42,092 nucleotides of DNA, from contig JAJTCO010000039.1 in the NCBI GenBank assembly GCA_021323265.1, positions 1 through 42,092 on the forward strand, given 5' to 3'. The notes beneath the pieces are model-generated. The model saw nothing but the letters and a program-made list of their open reading frames with translations, did not search any database and was not told where the DNA came from. Position numbers and translations under genes: made by a program. This document shows, in pieces, positions 1-7,666 of the stretch (the first letter of the stretch is position 1; every line of letters starts with the position of its first letter). Source of the stretch: Pseudoduganella sp. GTDB lineage: Bacteria; Pseudomonadota; Gammaproteobacteria; Burkholderiales; Burkholderiaceae_D.

Positions 1-391
1 GCTGAAAATTCGTAACGATGTTCTGGTCTTGTCCCTGCTCTTCCAACACCCAGCGCGTGAAAGAGTTGGGGCGGATGAGCAGTTTTGGCTCCGCATCAAA
101 AGCCAGGTCATTGTCCCAATAGAACAAATCTTCGGTGAATGCGCTGTAATAGAGAATCCTCTTGCTTGATAACTCAGAGCGCTGTTCGTCCTCATTTCCG
201 GCTACGGGCGGGAACAACTCTTTGAGTTCCCGAGAAAGACGCGTCTTGCCTGTACCATTGAAGGCATAGATGAGTTGAACCTTTGGGGGTGGCTTGACCT
301 CTTCTACAACTTTCGTTTTTTCAGGGACAGTTTTCTGAACCGTTTTGGGTGTACTCAGTTGCTGGGCGATTTCCTTGAGCGTCTTTCCCAT
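1..391 (-). CDS. P-loop ATPase, probable PrrC-like anticodon nuclease (3' part outside window)
   Basis: The first 130 residues of a minus-strand gene run off the left edge. The ATG lies one base after the hsdS stop (TAACATG) behind a good GGTGGAGG ribosome binding site, so it is translated with hsdS. The protein opens [12 protein letters not shown], then a Lys/Glu/Pro-rich stretch, then a Walker A loop AFNGTGKT at residues 43-50, followed by [19 protein letters not shown] around residues 78-97. From memory this opening resembles the NTPase domain of PrrC, the tRNA-Lys anticodon nuclease encoded between hsdS and hsdR of the type IC EcoprrI locus, and the position here is the same. The nuclease domain (Arg/Glu/His triad) would lie outside the window, so activity cannot be judged. 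The alternative is another restriction-associated AAA protein of the RloC kind. Confidence 0.62.
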   Translation of the reverse strand, partial: MGKTLKEIAQQLSTPKTVQKTVPEKTKVVEEVKPPPKVQLIYAFNGTGKTRLSRELKELFPPVAGNEDEQRSELSSKRILYYSAFTEDLFYWDNDLAFDAEPKLLIRPNSFTRWVLEEQGQDQNIVTNFQ

Positions 392-392
392 G

Positions 393-1550
393 TTATGCCT
401 CCACCGATTCCGGCTTTGGGAAATCCAACAACAAATCGCGGTAATACTCGTACTGCTGCTGGCGCAACTCGATTTCGCGGGGCAAGCCTTCGGTGATGGA
501 GTTGGTCAGGGCGTCGAACTTATCAAGGATGGCAACAATCCGTTTCTGTTCTTCCAGCGAAGGAACAGGTATTTCCAATTGAACAAGATCAGACTTATTG
601 ACGGCAGGCACCCCGCCTTCCTTTTTCAAGCCCAGCAGCATTTCGCTTCGTGATTGAAGGAAGTAAAAGAGGTATTTATTGATCAGAACAGTCAAATCTG
701 TTGATTGCAGTTTGTAACACAAAGGCCCCAGCCAGAATGGTTTGCTTTGGTATCCCACGTAGCCAATGCCACCCTGACCTCGCGACGGAGTTGTGACGGC
801 ATCGCCTGCACAATTATTTGCTGCGGCGTATCCCGATCGAGATGTTCCAGCATTGATGTAATCATAGCATGTCGCGCTTTCAAGAATTTCAGGTGGCTTT
901 GACCCAGTATTTATGTCAACTAGAGACCCCAATGTCTTCCACTCCACCTCATCGCCTTCAAAACTCAACAACTGATCACGATAGTAGTTGTATTGTTTTT
1001 TGCGGGCGGTCAGCTCGGCGGTCAGCTCGGCGGTCAGCTCGGCGGTCTGCTCGGTGAATGCGTCCAGGATGCGAACGATTTCGGCCTGGATTTCCAGCGA
1101 TTTTTGGGGGGTGCTTGGGCAGGGGATGGGGATTTTTAAACTTCCAATTTTCCCGACCGCCAATCCAGGTTGAGCGGATTGTGATGCGTACTGATTAAGG
1201 TTCATCAGTGTTAGCAAATGAAAAGCCCAATCGATGTTTATGCAATCACCTGCCGTTACAACTACTGCGTGCTCTGTTGCATAAAACTTTCCGTTCGTTC
1301 GTTGCACATTTCCACACAATGCGCCCTGCCTACCAATCAGCAAATGCTTTCCATCATGGCTGTTCTTGGCAACAAATCCGCGAATTCCGTTGCCACCAAA
1401 ACAAGGGTATGGATGCTCGCTACTAGCTTCTTCCCTGATGTCTTTTGCCGAAATATGTTGGCCAGCGCGCATATTGACGACCTCCTCCAGCGCTTTCCAC
1501 TCCACCTCAACGCCATCCAACAGCTTTTCCAAGAAGTTCACGCCACTCAT
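393..1550 (-). CDS. hsdS: Type I restriction-modification specificity subunit HsdS (type IC-like)
   Basis: This is the DNA-recognition subunit that, with HsdM, forms the M2S1 methyltransferase and sets the bipartite target. Two target recognition domains are visible: one at about residues 15-150 after EWKALEEVV, the second at about 200-350 after EWKTLGSLV. Each is followed by a conserved helical spacer ([11 protein letters not shown] and [14 protein letters not shown]). The central spacer holds [12 protein letters not shown] at residues 169-180, then [12 protein letters not shown], which is the EcoR124-type spacer. I chose the ATG at 1550 because it overlaps the hsdM stop as ATGA. An in-frame ATG at 1568 adds six residues and is less likely. 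The length of 385 aa is normal for the family. The target sequence cannot be read from the protein. Confidence 0.93.
   Translation of the reverse strand: MSGVNFLEKLLDGVEVEWKALEEVVNMRAGQHISAKDIREEASSEHPYPCFGGNGIRGFVAKNSHDGKHLLIGRQGALCGNVQRTNGKFYATEHAVVVTAGDCINIDWAFHLLTLMNLNQYASQSAQPGLAVGKIGSLKIPIPCPSTPQKSLEIQAEIVRILDAFTEQTAELTAELTAELTARKKQYNYYRDQLLSFEGDEVEWKTLGSLVDINTGSKPPEILESATCYDYINAGTSRSGYAAANNCAGDAVTTPSRGQGGIGYVGYQSKPFWLGPLCYKLQSTDLTVLINKYLFYFLQSRSEMLLGLKKEGGVPAVNKSDLVQLEIPVPSLEEQKRIVAILDKFDALTNSITEGLPREIELRQQQYEYYRDLLLDFPKPESVEA
1011..1046 (-). repeat. Three perfect 12-bp tandem repeats encoding TAEL in hsdS
   Basis: The unit cagctcggcggt occurs three times without mismatch at 1011-1022, 1023-1034 and 1035-1046. 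Read on the minus strand each unit is Thr-Ala-Glu-Leu. In EcoR124I/EcoR124II the change from two to three TAEL copies lengthens the gap between the two half-sites by one base (established knowledge). The array here has the three-copy form. Confidence 0.95.
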
Positions 1551-3106
1551 GCTTCCAGCCCCTCGCATTCAATCTCGGCCACGATGGCATCAATGCCCTT
1601 CCGGAGCTGGTCAATCCTGGCGACAGTGGATTTCAGCTCGGCGTTGAGCTGAGCAATGTCCACCACTTCCCGGTTGTCTTTGGCTTCGACATAGGTGTTA
1701 ACCGACAGGTTGTATTCCTTTGCAACCACGTCCTCTAACGGCACCGACTTGGCAAAGTGATCGACGTTTTCCTTGCTGTCGAACACGGCCATGATTTGCT
1801 CGATATGCAAATCCAGCAGCACGTTGTTATTGGTTTCTTTCTTGAATAGCCCGCTGGCGTCGATGAACTGAGTAGTCGTGTCTTTCTTGTTTTTCGCCAG
1901 CACCAGAATGTTCACCGCAATGGTTGTGCCGTAAAACAGGTTGGGCGCGAGCGAGATCACGGTTTCGACGTAGTTGTTATCCACCAGATACTGGCGGATT
2001 TTCTGCTCGGCGCCGCCCCGGTAGAAAATGCCGGGGAAGCAGACAATCGCAGCGCGGCCTTTGCTGGAGAGGTAGTTGAGCGCGTGCAATACAAAGGCAA
2101 AGTCGGCCTTGGACTTGGGCGCGAGCACACCGGCCGGGGCAAAACGTTCGTCGTTGATCAGCGTGGGGTCGTTGCTGCCGATCCACTTCACCGAATAAGG
2201 CGGGTTGGAGACGATGGCGTCAAAGGGCCGGTCTTCAGCGAAATGCGGCTCTTCCAACGTGTTGCCCAATTGGATGTTGAACTTGTCGTAGTTCACGTTG
2301 TGCAAGAACATATTCATCCGCGCCAGGTTGTACGTGGTGTGGTTGATTTCTTGCCCGAAGAAGCCGTCTTCGATCAGGTGCTGATCGAAGTGCTTCTTGG
2401 CTTGCAGCAGCAACGAGCCCGAGCCGCAGGCGGGGTCATAAATCTTGTTGACGCTGGATTGCTTGTGCATCGCAAGCTGTGCAATCAGCTTGGATACATG
2501 CTGAGGCGTGAAAAACTCGCCCCCCGACTTGCCCGCGTTCGCCGCGTAGTTCGAAATCAGGAATTCGTAGGCGTCGCCGAACAGGTCAATGTGGCTGGCG
2601 TCGAAACCTCCGAAGTCCAGCTCAGCCACGCGTTTGAGCACTTTGGAAAGACGATCGTTCTTGTCTTTGACGGTATTGCCAAGGCGGTTGCTTGTGGTGT
2701 CGAAATCAGCAAACAGGCCTTTAATGTCGCGCTCGGAGGGGTAGCCGTTGGCGGAGGCCTCGATGGCAGCAAAGATGTTGGCCAGATCGGTGTTCAGGCT
2801 CTCGTTGGTATTGGCGTTGGCTGCGACATTGACGAACAGCTGGCTGGGGTAAATGAAGTAGCCCTTGGTCTTGATGGCGTCATCTTTGGCGGCCGCGATG
2901 TTCGGATCACCGTCTGCCATGGCGGCGTAATTGACAGAAGGGTCACCGCCGGTGATGTAGTCGATGAAGTTCTCGCTTATGAAGCGATAGAACAGGGTAC
3001 CCAGCACGTATTGCTTGAAGTCCCAACCATCGACGGCACCCCGGACGTCATTGGCGATATCCCAGATCTTGCGCTGTAGGGCGGCGCGTTGTTCGTTGCT
3101 TGTCAT
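1547..3106 (-). CDS. hsdM: Type I restriction-modification methyltransferase subunit HsdM (type IC-like)
   Basis: N6-adenine methyltransferase subunit, 519 aa. It has an N-terminal helical HsdM_N domain (about residues 8-165) and then the SAM-dependent fold. The SAM-binding motif I is [10 protein letters not shown] at 224-233 and the catalytic NPPY is at 301-304 (SNPPYSVKW). The residues around [16 protein letters not shown] and [21 protein letters not shown] match, as I recall it, the EcoR124I M subunit closely, which places the system in type IC. The start ATGACAAGC at 3106 gives the expected N-terminus; upstream spacing is adequate but the ribosome binding site is weak. The stop overlaps the hsdS start by four bases, so the two subunits are coupled. 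No internal damage is seen. Confidence 0.96.
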   Translation of the reverse strand: MTSNEQRAALQRKIWDIANDVRGAVDGWDFKQYVLGTLFYRFISENFIDYITGGDPSVNYAAMADGDPNIAAAKDDAIKTKGYFIYPSQLFVNVAANANTNESLNTDLANIFAAIEASANGYPSERDIKGLFADFDTTSNRLGNTVKDKNDRLSKVLKRVAELDFGGFDASHIDLFGDAYEFLISNYAANAGKSGGEFFTPQHVSKLIAQLAMHKQSSVNKIYDPACGSGSLLLQAKKHFDQHLIEDGFFGQEINHTTYNLARMNMFLHNVNYDKFNIQLGNTLEEPHFAEDRPFDAIVSNPPYSVKWIGSNDPTLINDERFAPAGVLAPKSKADFAFVLHALNYLSSKGRAAIVCFPGIFYRGGAEQKIRQYLVDNNYVETVISLAPNLFYGTTIAVNILVLAKNKKDTTTQFIDASGLFKKETNNNVLLDLHIEQIMAVFDSKENVDHFAKSVPLEDVVAKEYNLSVNTYVEAKDNREVVDIAQLNAELKSTVARIDQLRKGIDAIVAEIECEGLEA

Positions 3107-3175
3107 CTTTAAAGTCCAGTTTCGATTCGTTGGGTCCGGCTCAGGCTTAACGCTTGAACTGGAGGAAATGGGTTG

Positions 3176-3325
3176 TTACGGCAAGAGGCCGCGTTCTATC
3201 TCCCGGCTTTCTTCGCCTTGGGTCGATAGAAATCCTTGATTCTTCAGGCGGTTGCCGACGTATCGCCCAGCTTCTATCGCCCATCTATCGACAATAGAGG
3301 GCAGGTTGTCCGATAGGCTGCTCAT
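3176..3325 (-). CDS. 49-residue ORF coupled to the upstream ATPase gene
   Basis: The ATG at 3325 overlaps the stop of the preceding ATPase gene as ATGA, and the frame stays open for 49 codons to a TAA at 3176. The peptide begins MSSLSDNLPSIVDRWAI and continues with RYVGNRLKNQGFLS. It is charged, probably helical, and has no membrane segment or recognised domain. It ends 69 bases before hsdM and shares the operon direction. The coupling and position are real observations. That it is translated is inference, and it may simply be a small uncharacterised island protein or the remnant of a larger one. Confidence 0.5.
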   Translation of the reverse strand: MSSLSDNLPSIVDRWAIEAGRYVGNRLKNQGFLSTQGEESREIERGLLP

Positions 3326-4959
3326 GTCACCGCCCAGTACCGCCGCCAGCGGTTGTTACCCTCAAAGCGGACTTCCCCGCGCTCGATCAGCTCTTCCAGC
3401 GCGCGCTTGACTTGCTTGGGATGGATTTCCCCGCCGACCCGCTGGTGGATGTCGCTGATGGCCGACTTGGGGTAGCGCCGCAGGTCTTCCCGGACGAGCG
3501 CGGCCAAGCGGTGTGGCTCAATGCGCTTGAGGGTGGTCTCGCCGGAGAACTGGAGGCTGCGCAGCAGGCTTGGATCGACAAAGTAGCGCGTTGCCTGGGT
3601 GCGCCCAGCGCTTTGCACCAACTGCCAGTCCAGCAGGCGCTTGAGCCAGGGCTGCAATGCTTCAGCCGATGGCAGTTCGAGGGCAGTTGTCAGTTCGCGC
3701 GCCGTCAGGGCATCGTGCTGCGCCAATAGGCCCAACGCGATCCGCTCGCGCTGCGTGAGCTGATAGGTCTGGTCTGCTTTCGCAATGAAGTCGATGACCT
3801 CAGGCTTGAGGATGCGGCGGCGCACCGTCACCTGCACACGGTCGTGGGTCTCGATCAATTCGGGAGCCGGGCGGCCTTGTGAGAGCAGCACTTCGAAGAT
3901 CTTGTCGAAGCCACTGCCTTCCCGCTCCATCAGTTTCAAGTCATGGAACAGGCGTGCCAGGTGTTCGTTACGGCGTACCGTGGTGTGGAGGACGTTCTGC
4001 GGCGAGACGCCCAGCGGTAGCGGTCCAGGGTTGACCACTTCCAGCCGGTCTGGATGCAGGTTAAAAAAGATGTCGCCACGCTCGGTGTAGGGACGGTGCA
4101 CCAAGGCGTTGACCAACAGTTCGCGCACTACGATTTCATCGAATGCGGGCACGTTCTGACGGTAAAGGCCATCGGGTAGCTCGTAGCGCTCGCGGAAGTC
4201 AGGCACCTCCTGCCAAACCGCTTCGATCAACTCCATCGGGCTTTGCGTGTGGTCGTCCCACACCAGCTTGTTGACCTTCTGCCCGTGCTCGTCGTACTTG
4301 ATGAACTGTATGACCGGAGCGGTGGTTAGTTGAGCGCGATGATGCTGGCGACCGAGACTGAGCACGCCCAGGTTGGTTAGGTTCGGTCCTTGTGCGAGCT
4401 GATAGTGATCGACAAGTTCGTCGTCAGACTTCTCCTTGACGGAAGGCTTGACGCGATCCGATGCGCGCAAGTCTGCAAGCAGCTTGTCGCGTTTGGTGAC
4501 ATCAACCTCTGTACGTGGAACCTGCAAGGTGGTTTGCGTTTCCCACGGCAATGCGGAACGCTCACTGGCCAGGCGCATCACGTCATCGCCCGTCACGGGT
4601 TTGCTTTGATCGGCCACGCGCAGGAAGTAGCGACCGTCCGTGGTGGATGCGACTGCCATGGCGCGCGGGATGCGCAATTCGATATATTGGCCGCCATTAG
4701 GGGCGATGGCGATATCCGCTAGCACCGTCACGTTCACTGTGCGCTCTGCCAGTCTGCGACGCAGTGTGTCAGGTAGGTCTGATGGAATGCGCTGATCTGC
4801 GGGGGGCTCGTTATGGCCATCTTCGATTCCCAGCAGAAGGCGACCGCCAGTTGCATTGGCAAAAGCAATGCAATCCTTGGCAATTTCGTTCCAGTCCGTC
4901 GCCTTGCCGGTCACGGCCCGCAAGGACTTCTGGTCAACAAGTTGTCCTTCCAAGCTCAC
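3322..4959 (-). CDS. AlbA_2/Schlafen-type ATP-binding protein with C-terminal helix-turn-helix domains
   Basis: 545 aa, cytoplasmic. The N-terminus (about 10-130) has the AlbA_2/Schlafen-type pattern: WNEIAKDCIAFANATGGRLLLGIEDG, later GRYFLRVADQSKPVTGDDV. A central GHKL-like ATP-binding region carries RELLVNALVHRPY at 279-291 (the N-box type helix) and RLEVVNPGPLPLG, then ERE-GSGFDKIFE. The last 150 residues look like two winged-helix units (TQRERIALGLLAQHDALTARELTTAL and SAISDIHQRVGGEIHPKQVKRALEEL). Such proteins are often encoded beside type I restriction systems, but their role is not established. The start is GTG at 4959 with GGGGATGG upstream; a nearer ATG at 4985 is out of frame. It lies 22 bases after the HTH gene and overlaps the 49-residue ORF. 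Confidence 0.85.
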   Translation of the reverse strand: MSLEGQLVDQKSLRAVTGKATDWNEIAKDCIAFANATGGRLLLGIEDGHNEPPADQRIPSDLPDTLRRRLAERTVNVTVLADIAIAPNGGQYIELRIPRAMAVASTTDGRYFLRVADQSKPVTGDDVMRLASERSALPWETQTTLQVPRTEVDVTKRDKLLADLRASDRVKPSVKEKSDDELVDHYQLAQGPNLTNLGVLSLGRQHHRAQLTTAPVIQFIKYDEHGQKVNKLVWDDHTQSPMELIEAVWQEVPDFRERYELPDGLYRQNVPAFDEIVVRELLVNALVHRPYTERGDIFFNLHPDRLEVVNPGPLPLGVSPQNVLHTTVRRNEHLARLFHDLKLMEREGSGFDKIFEVLLSQGRPAPELIETHDRVQVTVRRRILKPEVIDFIAKADQTYQLTQRERIALGLLAQHDALTARELTTALELPSAEALQPWLKRLLDWQLVQSAGRTQATRYFVDPSLLRSLQFSGETTLKRIEPHRLAALVREDLRRYPKSAISDIHQRVGGEIHPKQVKRALEELIERGEVRFEGNNRWRRYWAVT

Positions 4960-4981
4960 GAGCTACCATCCCCTGCTGGAT

Positions 4982-5188
4982 TCATTTTTGTTCGCTCCCA
5001 TCATCCGACTCTTCAGCGGCGCCGCCGGCGCGCACCCACTCATCTATTTCGGAGAGCTGAAATTTCCAGAGTCGTCCGACTCTATGCGCGGGTAGTCCTT
5101 TGCCCTCTCTCCAGCGATAAACGGTGTCCTTGGCCACACCCAGATGCTGGGCGACATGTTCGGCAGTAACCCATGGTTCAATGCTCAT
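4982..5188 (-). CDS. Excisionase/MerR-type helix-turn-helix DNA-binding protein
   Basis: 68 aa, almost entirely one HTH_17 (excisionase family) domain: WVTAEHVAQHLGVAKDTVYRWREGKGLPAHRVGRLWKFQLSEIDEWV, here described by its elements: recognition helix AKDTVYRWREGKG, wing PAHRVGRLWKF, closing helix SEIDEWV. It is the first gene of the minus-strand island operon and is followed 22 bases on by the AlbA_2 ATPase. This suggests it is the local regulator of the restriction cassette rather than a true excisionase, since no integrase is seen nearby. The start ATG at 5188 has only a weak ribosome binding site (GAAGGCAGAG). Confidence 0.88.
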   Translation of the reverse strand: MSIEPWVTAEHVAQHLGVAKDTVYRWREGKGLPAHRVGRLWKFQLSEIDEWVRAGGAAEESDDGSEQK

Positions 5189-5308
5189 ATCGATGACGCT
5201 CTGCCTTCATGCGTGAAAGTCGGTTAGGATCGTCATAAGTCTACCATAATGTTGCAGTGAGGGCATCGTCTTGGTATTCGAACAACCTCACTCAGGCGGA
5301 CCTTTCGT

Positions 5309-5720
5309 TTAGTTGATGTTTGGTTCGTTGGAACCATATTCGGCTTCCAGCGCCAGAACTCGCGCCTCCCGTATCTCCAGCTCCTTCATCAGTGCGTGCG
5401 CTTCGAGCATTTGTCTTATGTGCAAAGATTCGAAGCTGACGGTGACGCTGGTCTGTGCCTTGAGTTATCGCGCGCGCCCGTTGAAGCAGCGCGGCTTGCG
5501 CTGTGAGCCCGAACTTCACTTGTGTCCATTGTGCTCGACTCATACGCTGTCGGCTGGGCCCCAGGGGTGCAAGGCCGGAAGGCCCTGCAACGCGCTCCCA
5601 AAATCGGTCCTGAAAGGCACGCATTGCCGTGTTGTAGGCAAGTCGCTGCTCCTTGGGTGTCTGAGCGCCTTTGGCAGCACGAAAGCCTTGGAAATATTCT
5701 CAATTTTTTACGTGAACGTG
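5309..5720 (-). pseudogene. Frameshifted remnant of an unrecognised gene
   Basis: On the minus strand a frame opens after a TGA near 5726 and reads EYFQGFRAAKGAQTPKEQ, then AYNTAMRAFQDRFWERV and GLTAQAALLQRARAIT. It loses coding character near 5470. From there the +1 frame takes over with SFESLHIRQMLEAHALMKEL, then EIREARVLALEAEYGSNEP, to a TAA at 5309. The two pieces together look like one alpha-helical protein with a coiled-coil end and one indel. No start codon with a ribosome binding site is visible, so the 5' end is also degraded. I do not recognise the family. It lies just upstream of the island operon. Confidence 0.45.
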
Positions 5721-5857
5721 CTTCGATGTATCCGCCCAAAAAGTGTATATGTGAATGACTATGATTTGAGGCTGCCAAGAAAAATAATCTTAAGTATCAA
5801 GGTTGTATGTTGTAATTTATGATTTAACGTTTGAGTCCGACTTCCTAGCCTAAGAAA
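5721..5857. other. AT-rich non-coding stretch at the island edge
   Basis: This segment is markedly richer in A and T than everything to its right and contains no credible ORF. It separates the defence island with its remnant from the DUF4214 gene and may be the old insertion boundary. No attachment-site duplication could be recognised by eye. Confidence 0.4.
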
Positions 5858-5883
5858 AGCCGCGCATGCCGCGGCTTTTTTTT
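5858..5883 (+). terminator. Rho-independent terminator
   Basis: A perfect 7-bp stem AGCCGCG/CGCGGCT with loop CATGC is followed by a run of eight T. A preceding AAAA means weak function on the other strand is possible. No intact plus-strand gene lies immediately upstream, so it probably served a gene that was lost or displaced when the island arrived. Confidence 0.8.
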
Positions 5884-5941
5884 ATTTCGTGACAATGGGA
5901 GAGACATTTTCCAATAGTGCATAGGTAGAATCTTTAGCACT

Positions 5942-7117
5942 ATGACAATGACCACTACCAACGAAACGGTCCAGGGGCTGTATCTCGCGTATCTCCAGCG
6001 TCCTGCCGACCCAAGGGGGCTGGAGTTCTGGAGCGATGCTCTGCGCACCGGCATTACGCACAACCTCAGCGGCGAATTTGCGAAGTCGCCCGAATTCCGC
6101 GCGACGTTCGGCGGCAAGAGCCATGCCGAGACCGTGGATGCACTTTATCTTAACCTGTTTGGCCGCCGTGCCGACGAGGCGGGCATGAAGCTCTACAAGG
6201 GCATGCTTGACACCGGCAAAGCGACGGTGGAGTCGGTGGCAGGCGATATCCTGCAGGGCGCCATCGGCAGCGACCGCGAGACACTCTTGAACAAGGTCGC
6301 CGCGGCCGAGCTGTTCACCACGACCCTGCGCATCGAGGCAGCCTACAGCTGGGACCTGAGGTTCGACCCCAGGGCGACGCGCGACTATATCGCGTCGGTG
6401 ACGGATGACGCCAGTGCCTACGCTGCCCTGGGCAAGCTGCCCGACCTGTTGCAGCTGGGCGCCGTGCTGAGCGGCGATATGAAACAGGGCGCGCCTGCGC
6501 CGGCCGACGAGGTGCCCCCGGTTACGCTGACCAATGAAGACCGCGTGCAGGAACTGCACCTGGCCTACTTCGGGCGACCGGCCAAGGTCGACGAATTGCG
6601 GGGTTTGGGCGAAGTCATCGCCAAGTCTTCCTACGAAGCGGTCAGCCTGCTGCTGTCGCAGTCGAGGGAATACACGGACAGTGTGCAAGGCCTGAGCCAT
6701 CAGCAGGTAGTCGACAAGCTGTACATGAACTTGTTCGGCCGTCATGGCGACGAGGCGGGCTTGAAGTTCTACGCCGATGCGCTGGCGTCCGGCAAGGCGG
6801 GCATTGACTTCGTGGTGCGCGGTTTCCTTGACAACGCGCATGGCAACGACTGGACTGTGCTGGAGAACCGCCTGGTCGGTGCGGAAATCTTCACCACCGC
6901 GCTCAAGATCGATCCGCTGGCAAGCAGCGCCTATGCCGTGTACACCTTGCCGGGACAAGCCTACGTCGATCTCATCACCACCGATGCTTCCGTGTACGAC
7001 GCCATGCGCGGCTTGCCCAAGTCACTGCAGGACCTGGTGACGTTGATGCAGACCCCGTTCGAACTTGCTCAGTTGACCGGCGTGGTGCCGGTCGATCCGG
7101 GCTTGTTTGGCTGCTGA
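5942..7117 (+). CDS. DUF4214 domain protein, two repeats
   Basis: 391 aa with two copies of the DUF4214 module. The first is at about residues 8-125 (VQGLYLAYLQRPADPRGLEFW, then ALYLNLFGRRADEAGMKLY), the second at about 200-310 (VQELHLAYFGRPAKVDELRG, then KLYMNLFGRHGDEAGLKFY). The paired LY-N-LFGR motif is diagnostic. Proteins of this type are common in Oxalobacteraceae, often near surface or secreted proteins, but their function is unknown. There is no signal peptide. ATG at 5942 or 5948 is possible; neither has a ribosome binding site, and a TAGAAT box ends ten bases upstream of 5942. The 3' end overlaps the convergent neighbour by 49 bases. Confidence 0.85.
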   Translation: MTMTTTNETVQGLYLAYLQRPADPRGLEFWSDALRTGITHNLSGEFAKSPEFRATFGGKSHAETVDALYLNLFGRRADEAGMKLYKGMLDTGKATVESVAGDILQGAIGSDRETLLNKVAAAELFTTTLRIEAAYSWDLRFDPRATRDYIASVTDDASAYAALGKLPDLLQLGAVLSGDMKQGAPAPADEVPPVTLTNEDRVQELHLAYFGRPAKVDELRGLGEVIAKSSYEAVSLLLSQSREYTDSVQGLSHQQVVDKLYMNLFGRHGDEAGLKFYADALASGKAGIDFVVRGFLDNAHGNDWTVLENRLVGAEIFTTALKIDPLASSAYAVYTLPGQAYVDLITTDASVYDAMRGLPKSLQDLVTLMQTPFELAQLTGVVPVDPGLFGC

Positions 7118-7593
7118 GCTGCCTCGTGTTCGCGGATGGCTTTGCTGAAGCTGTCCATTAACGGATTGGGCACTGCCAGCGACAGCTGGTAGTGCTCGAT
7201 CAGGAAGCCCTTGCCGGTGTTGCGCAGCACGCCGCTGGCCTGGCACGTTCCCATCTGCGTATTCAGCTGTTCGTCGAACCACACGTACTTCTTGTCCGGC
7301 GAGAAGTAGACATTGCGCTTTTGCGCCGTGAAGCTCCACGCCTTCTTGCGGTCCCAGAAGCGCTTGGCCCAGGCCTTGAACTCCTTGTAGCTCCACACTT
7401 CGCTCTTGTCGGTGCCGATGAATACGGCGTCCGGCGCAAACTTGTCCCAGTAGTCGGGGCGGGTGTGGGCGGCGTCGTCATGCCAGCGGTCGACGAAGGC
7501 GTTGATCTGCTGGCGGAATTCCGCGTCCGGCGCGGCCGCCAGGGCGCTTTGCATCATCAGGACGGTGGCGGTGGCGATCAGTAGGCGCTTCAA
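7069..7593 (-). CDS. Secreted NTF2-like (SnoaL/DUF4440-type) protein
   Basis: 174 aa with a signal peptide (MKRLLIATATVLMMQSALAA, cleavage near residue 19-20). The mature part resembles a SnoaL_3/nuclear-transport-factor-2 fold: INAFVDRWHDDAAH, then DYWDKFAPDAVFIGTDKSE, WSYKEFKAWAKRFW, AQKRNVYFSPDKKYVWFDEQL and GVLRNTGKGFLIEHYQLSLAVPN in pieces. Family members are either small periplasmic enzymes or binding proteins; no catalytic assignment is possible. The start is TTG at 7593 with a clear GAGGAGA site nine bases upstream. The C-terminal tail (PNKPGSTGTTPVN) is encoded inside the 3' end of the DUF4214 gene. Confidence 0.82.
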   Translation of the reverse strand: MKRLLIATATVLMMQSALAAAPDAEFRQQINAFVDRWHDDAAHTRPDYWDKFAPDAVFIGTDKSEVWSYKEFKAWAKRFWDRKKAWSFTAQKRNVYFSPDKKYVWFDEQLNTQMGTCQASGVLRNTGKGFLIEHYQLSLAVPNPLMDSFSKAIREHEAAQQPNKPGSTGTTPVN

Positions 7594-7629
7594 TTTGCTT
7601 GTCTCCTCGGTCAGATGTTAGCGAAATAG

Positions 7630-7635
7630 TATAAT
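7630..7635 (+). promoter_or_regulatory. Candidate -10 box TATAAT for the NYN gene
   Basis: A perfect TATAAT lies 31 bases before the ATG of the NYN gene in the gap between divergent genes. No good -35 hexamer is seen at 16-18 bases. The position fits a short leader. Confidence 0.4.
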
Positions 7636-7666
7636 CGTCGGATTGTGCACAGCTTCTCATAAAATA

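Noticed and set aside
1011..1046. Possible CRISPR or phase-variable frameshift repeat
   Set aside because: The 12-bp unit is in frame and lies in the HsdS spacer; it changes length, not reading frame.
4982..5188. True phage excisionase
   Set aside because: No integrase, attachment repeat or phage gene is visible; the gene is linked to a restriction operon.
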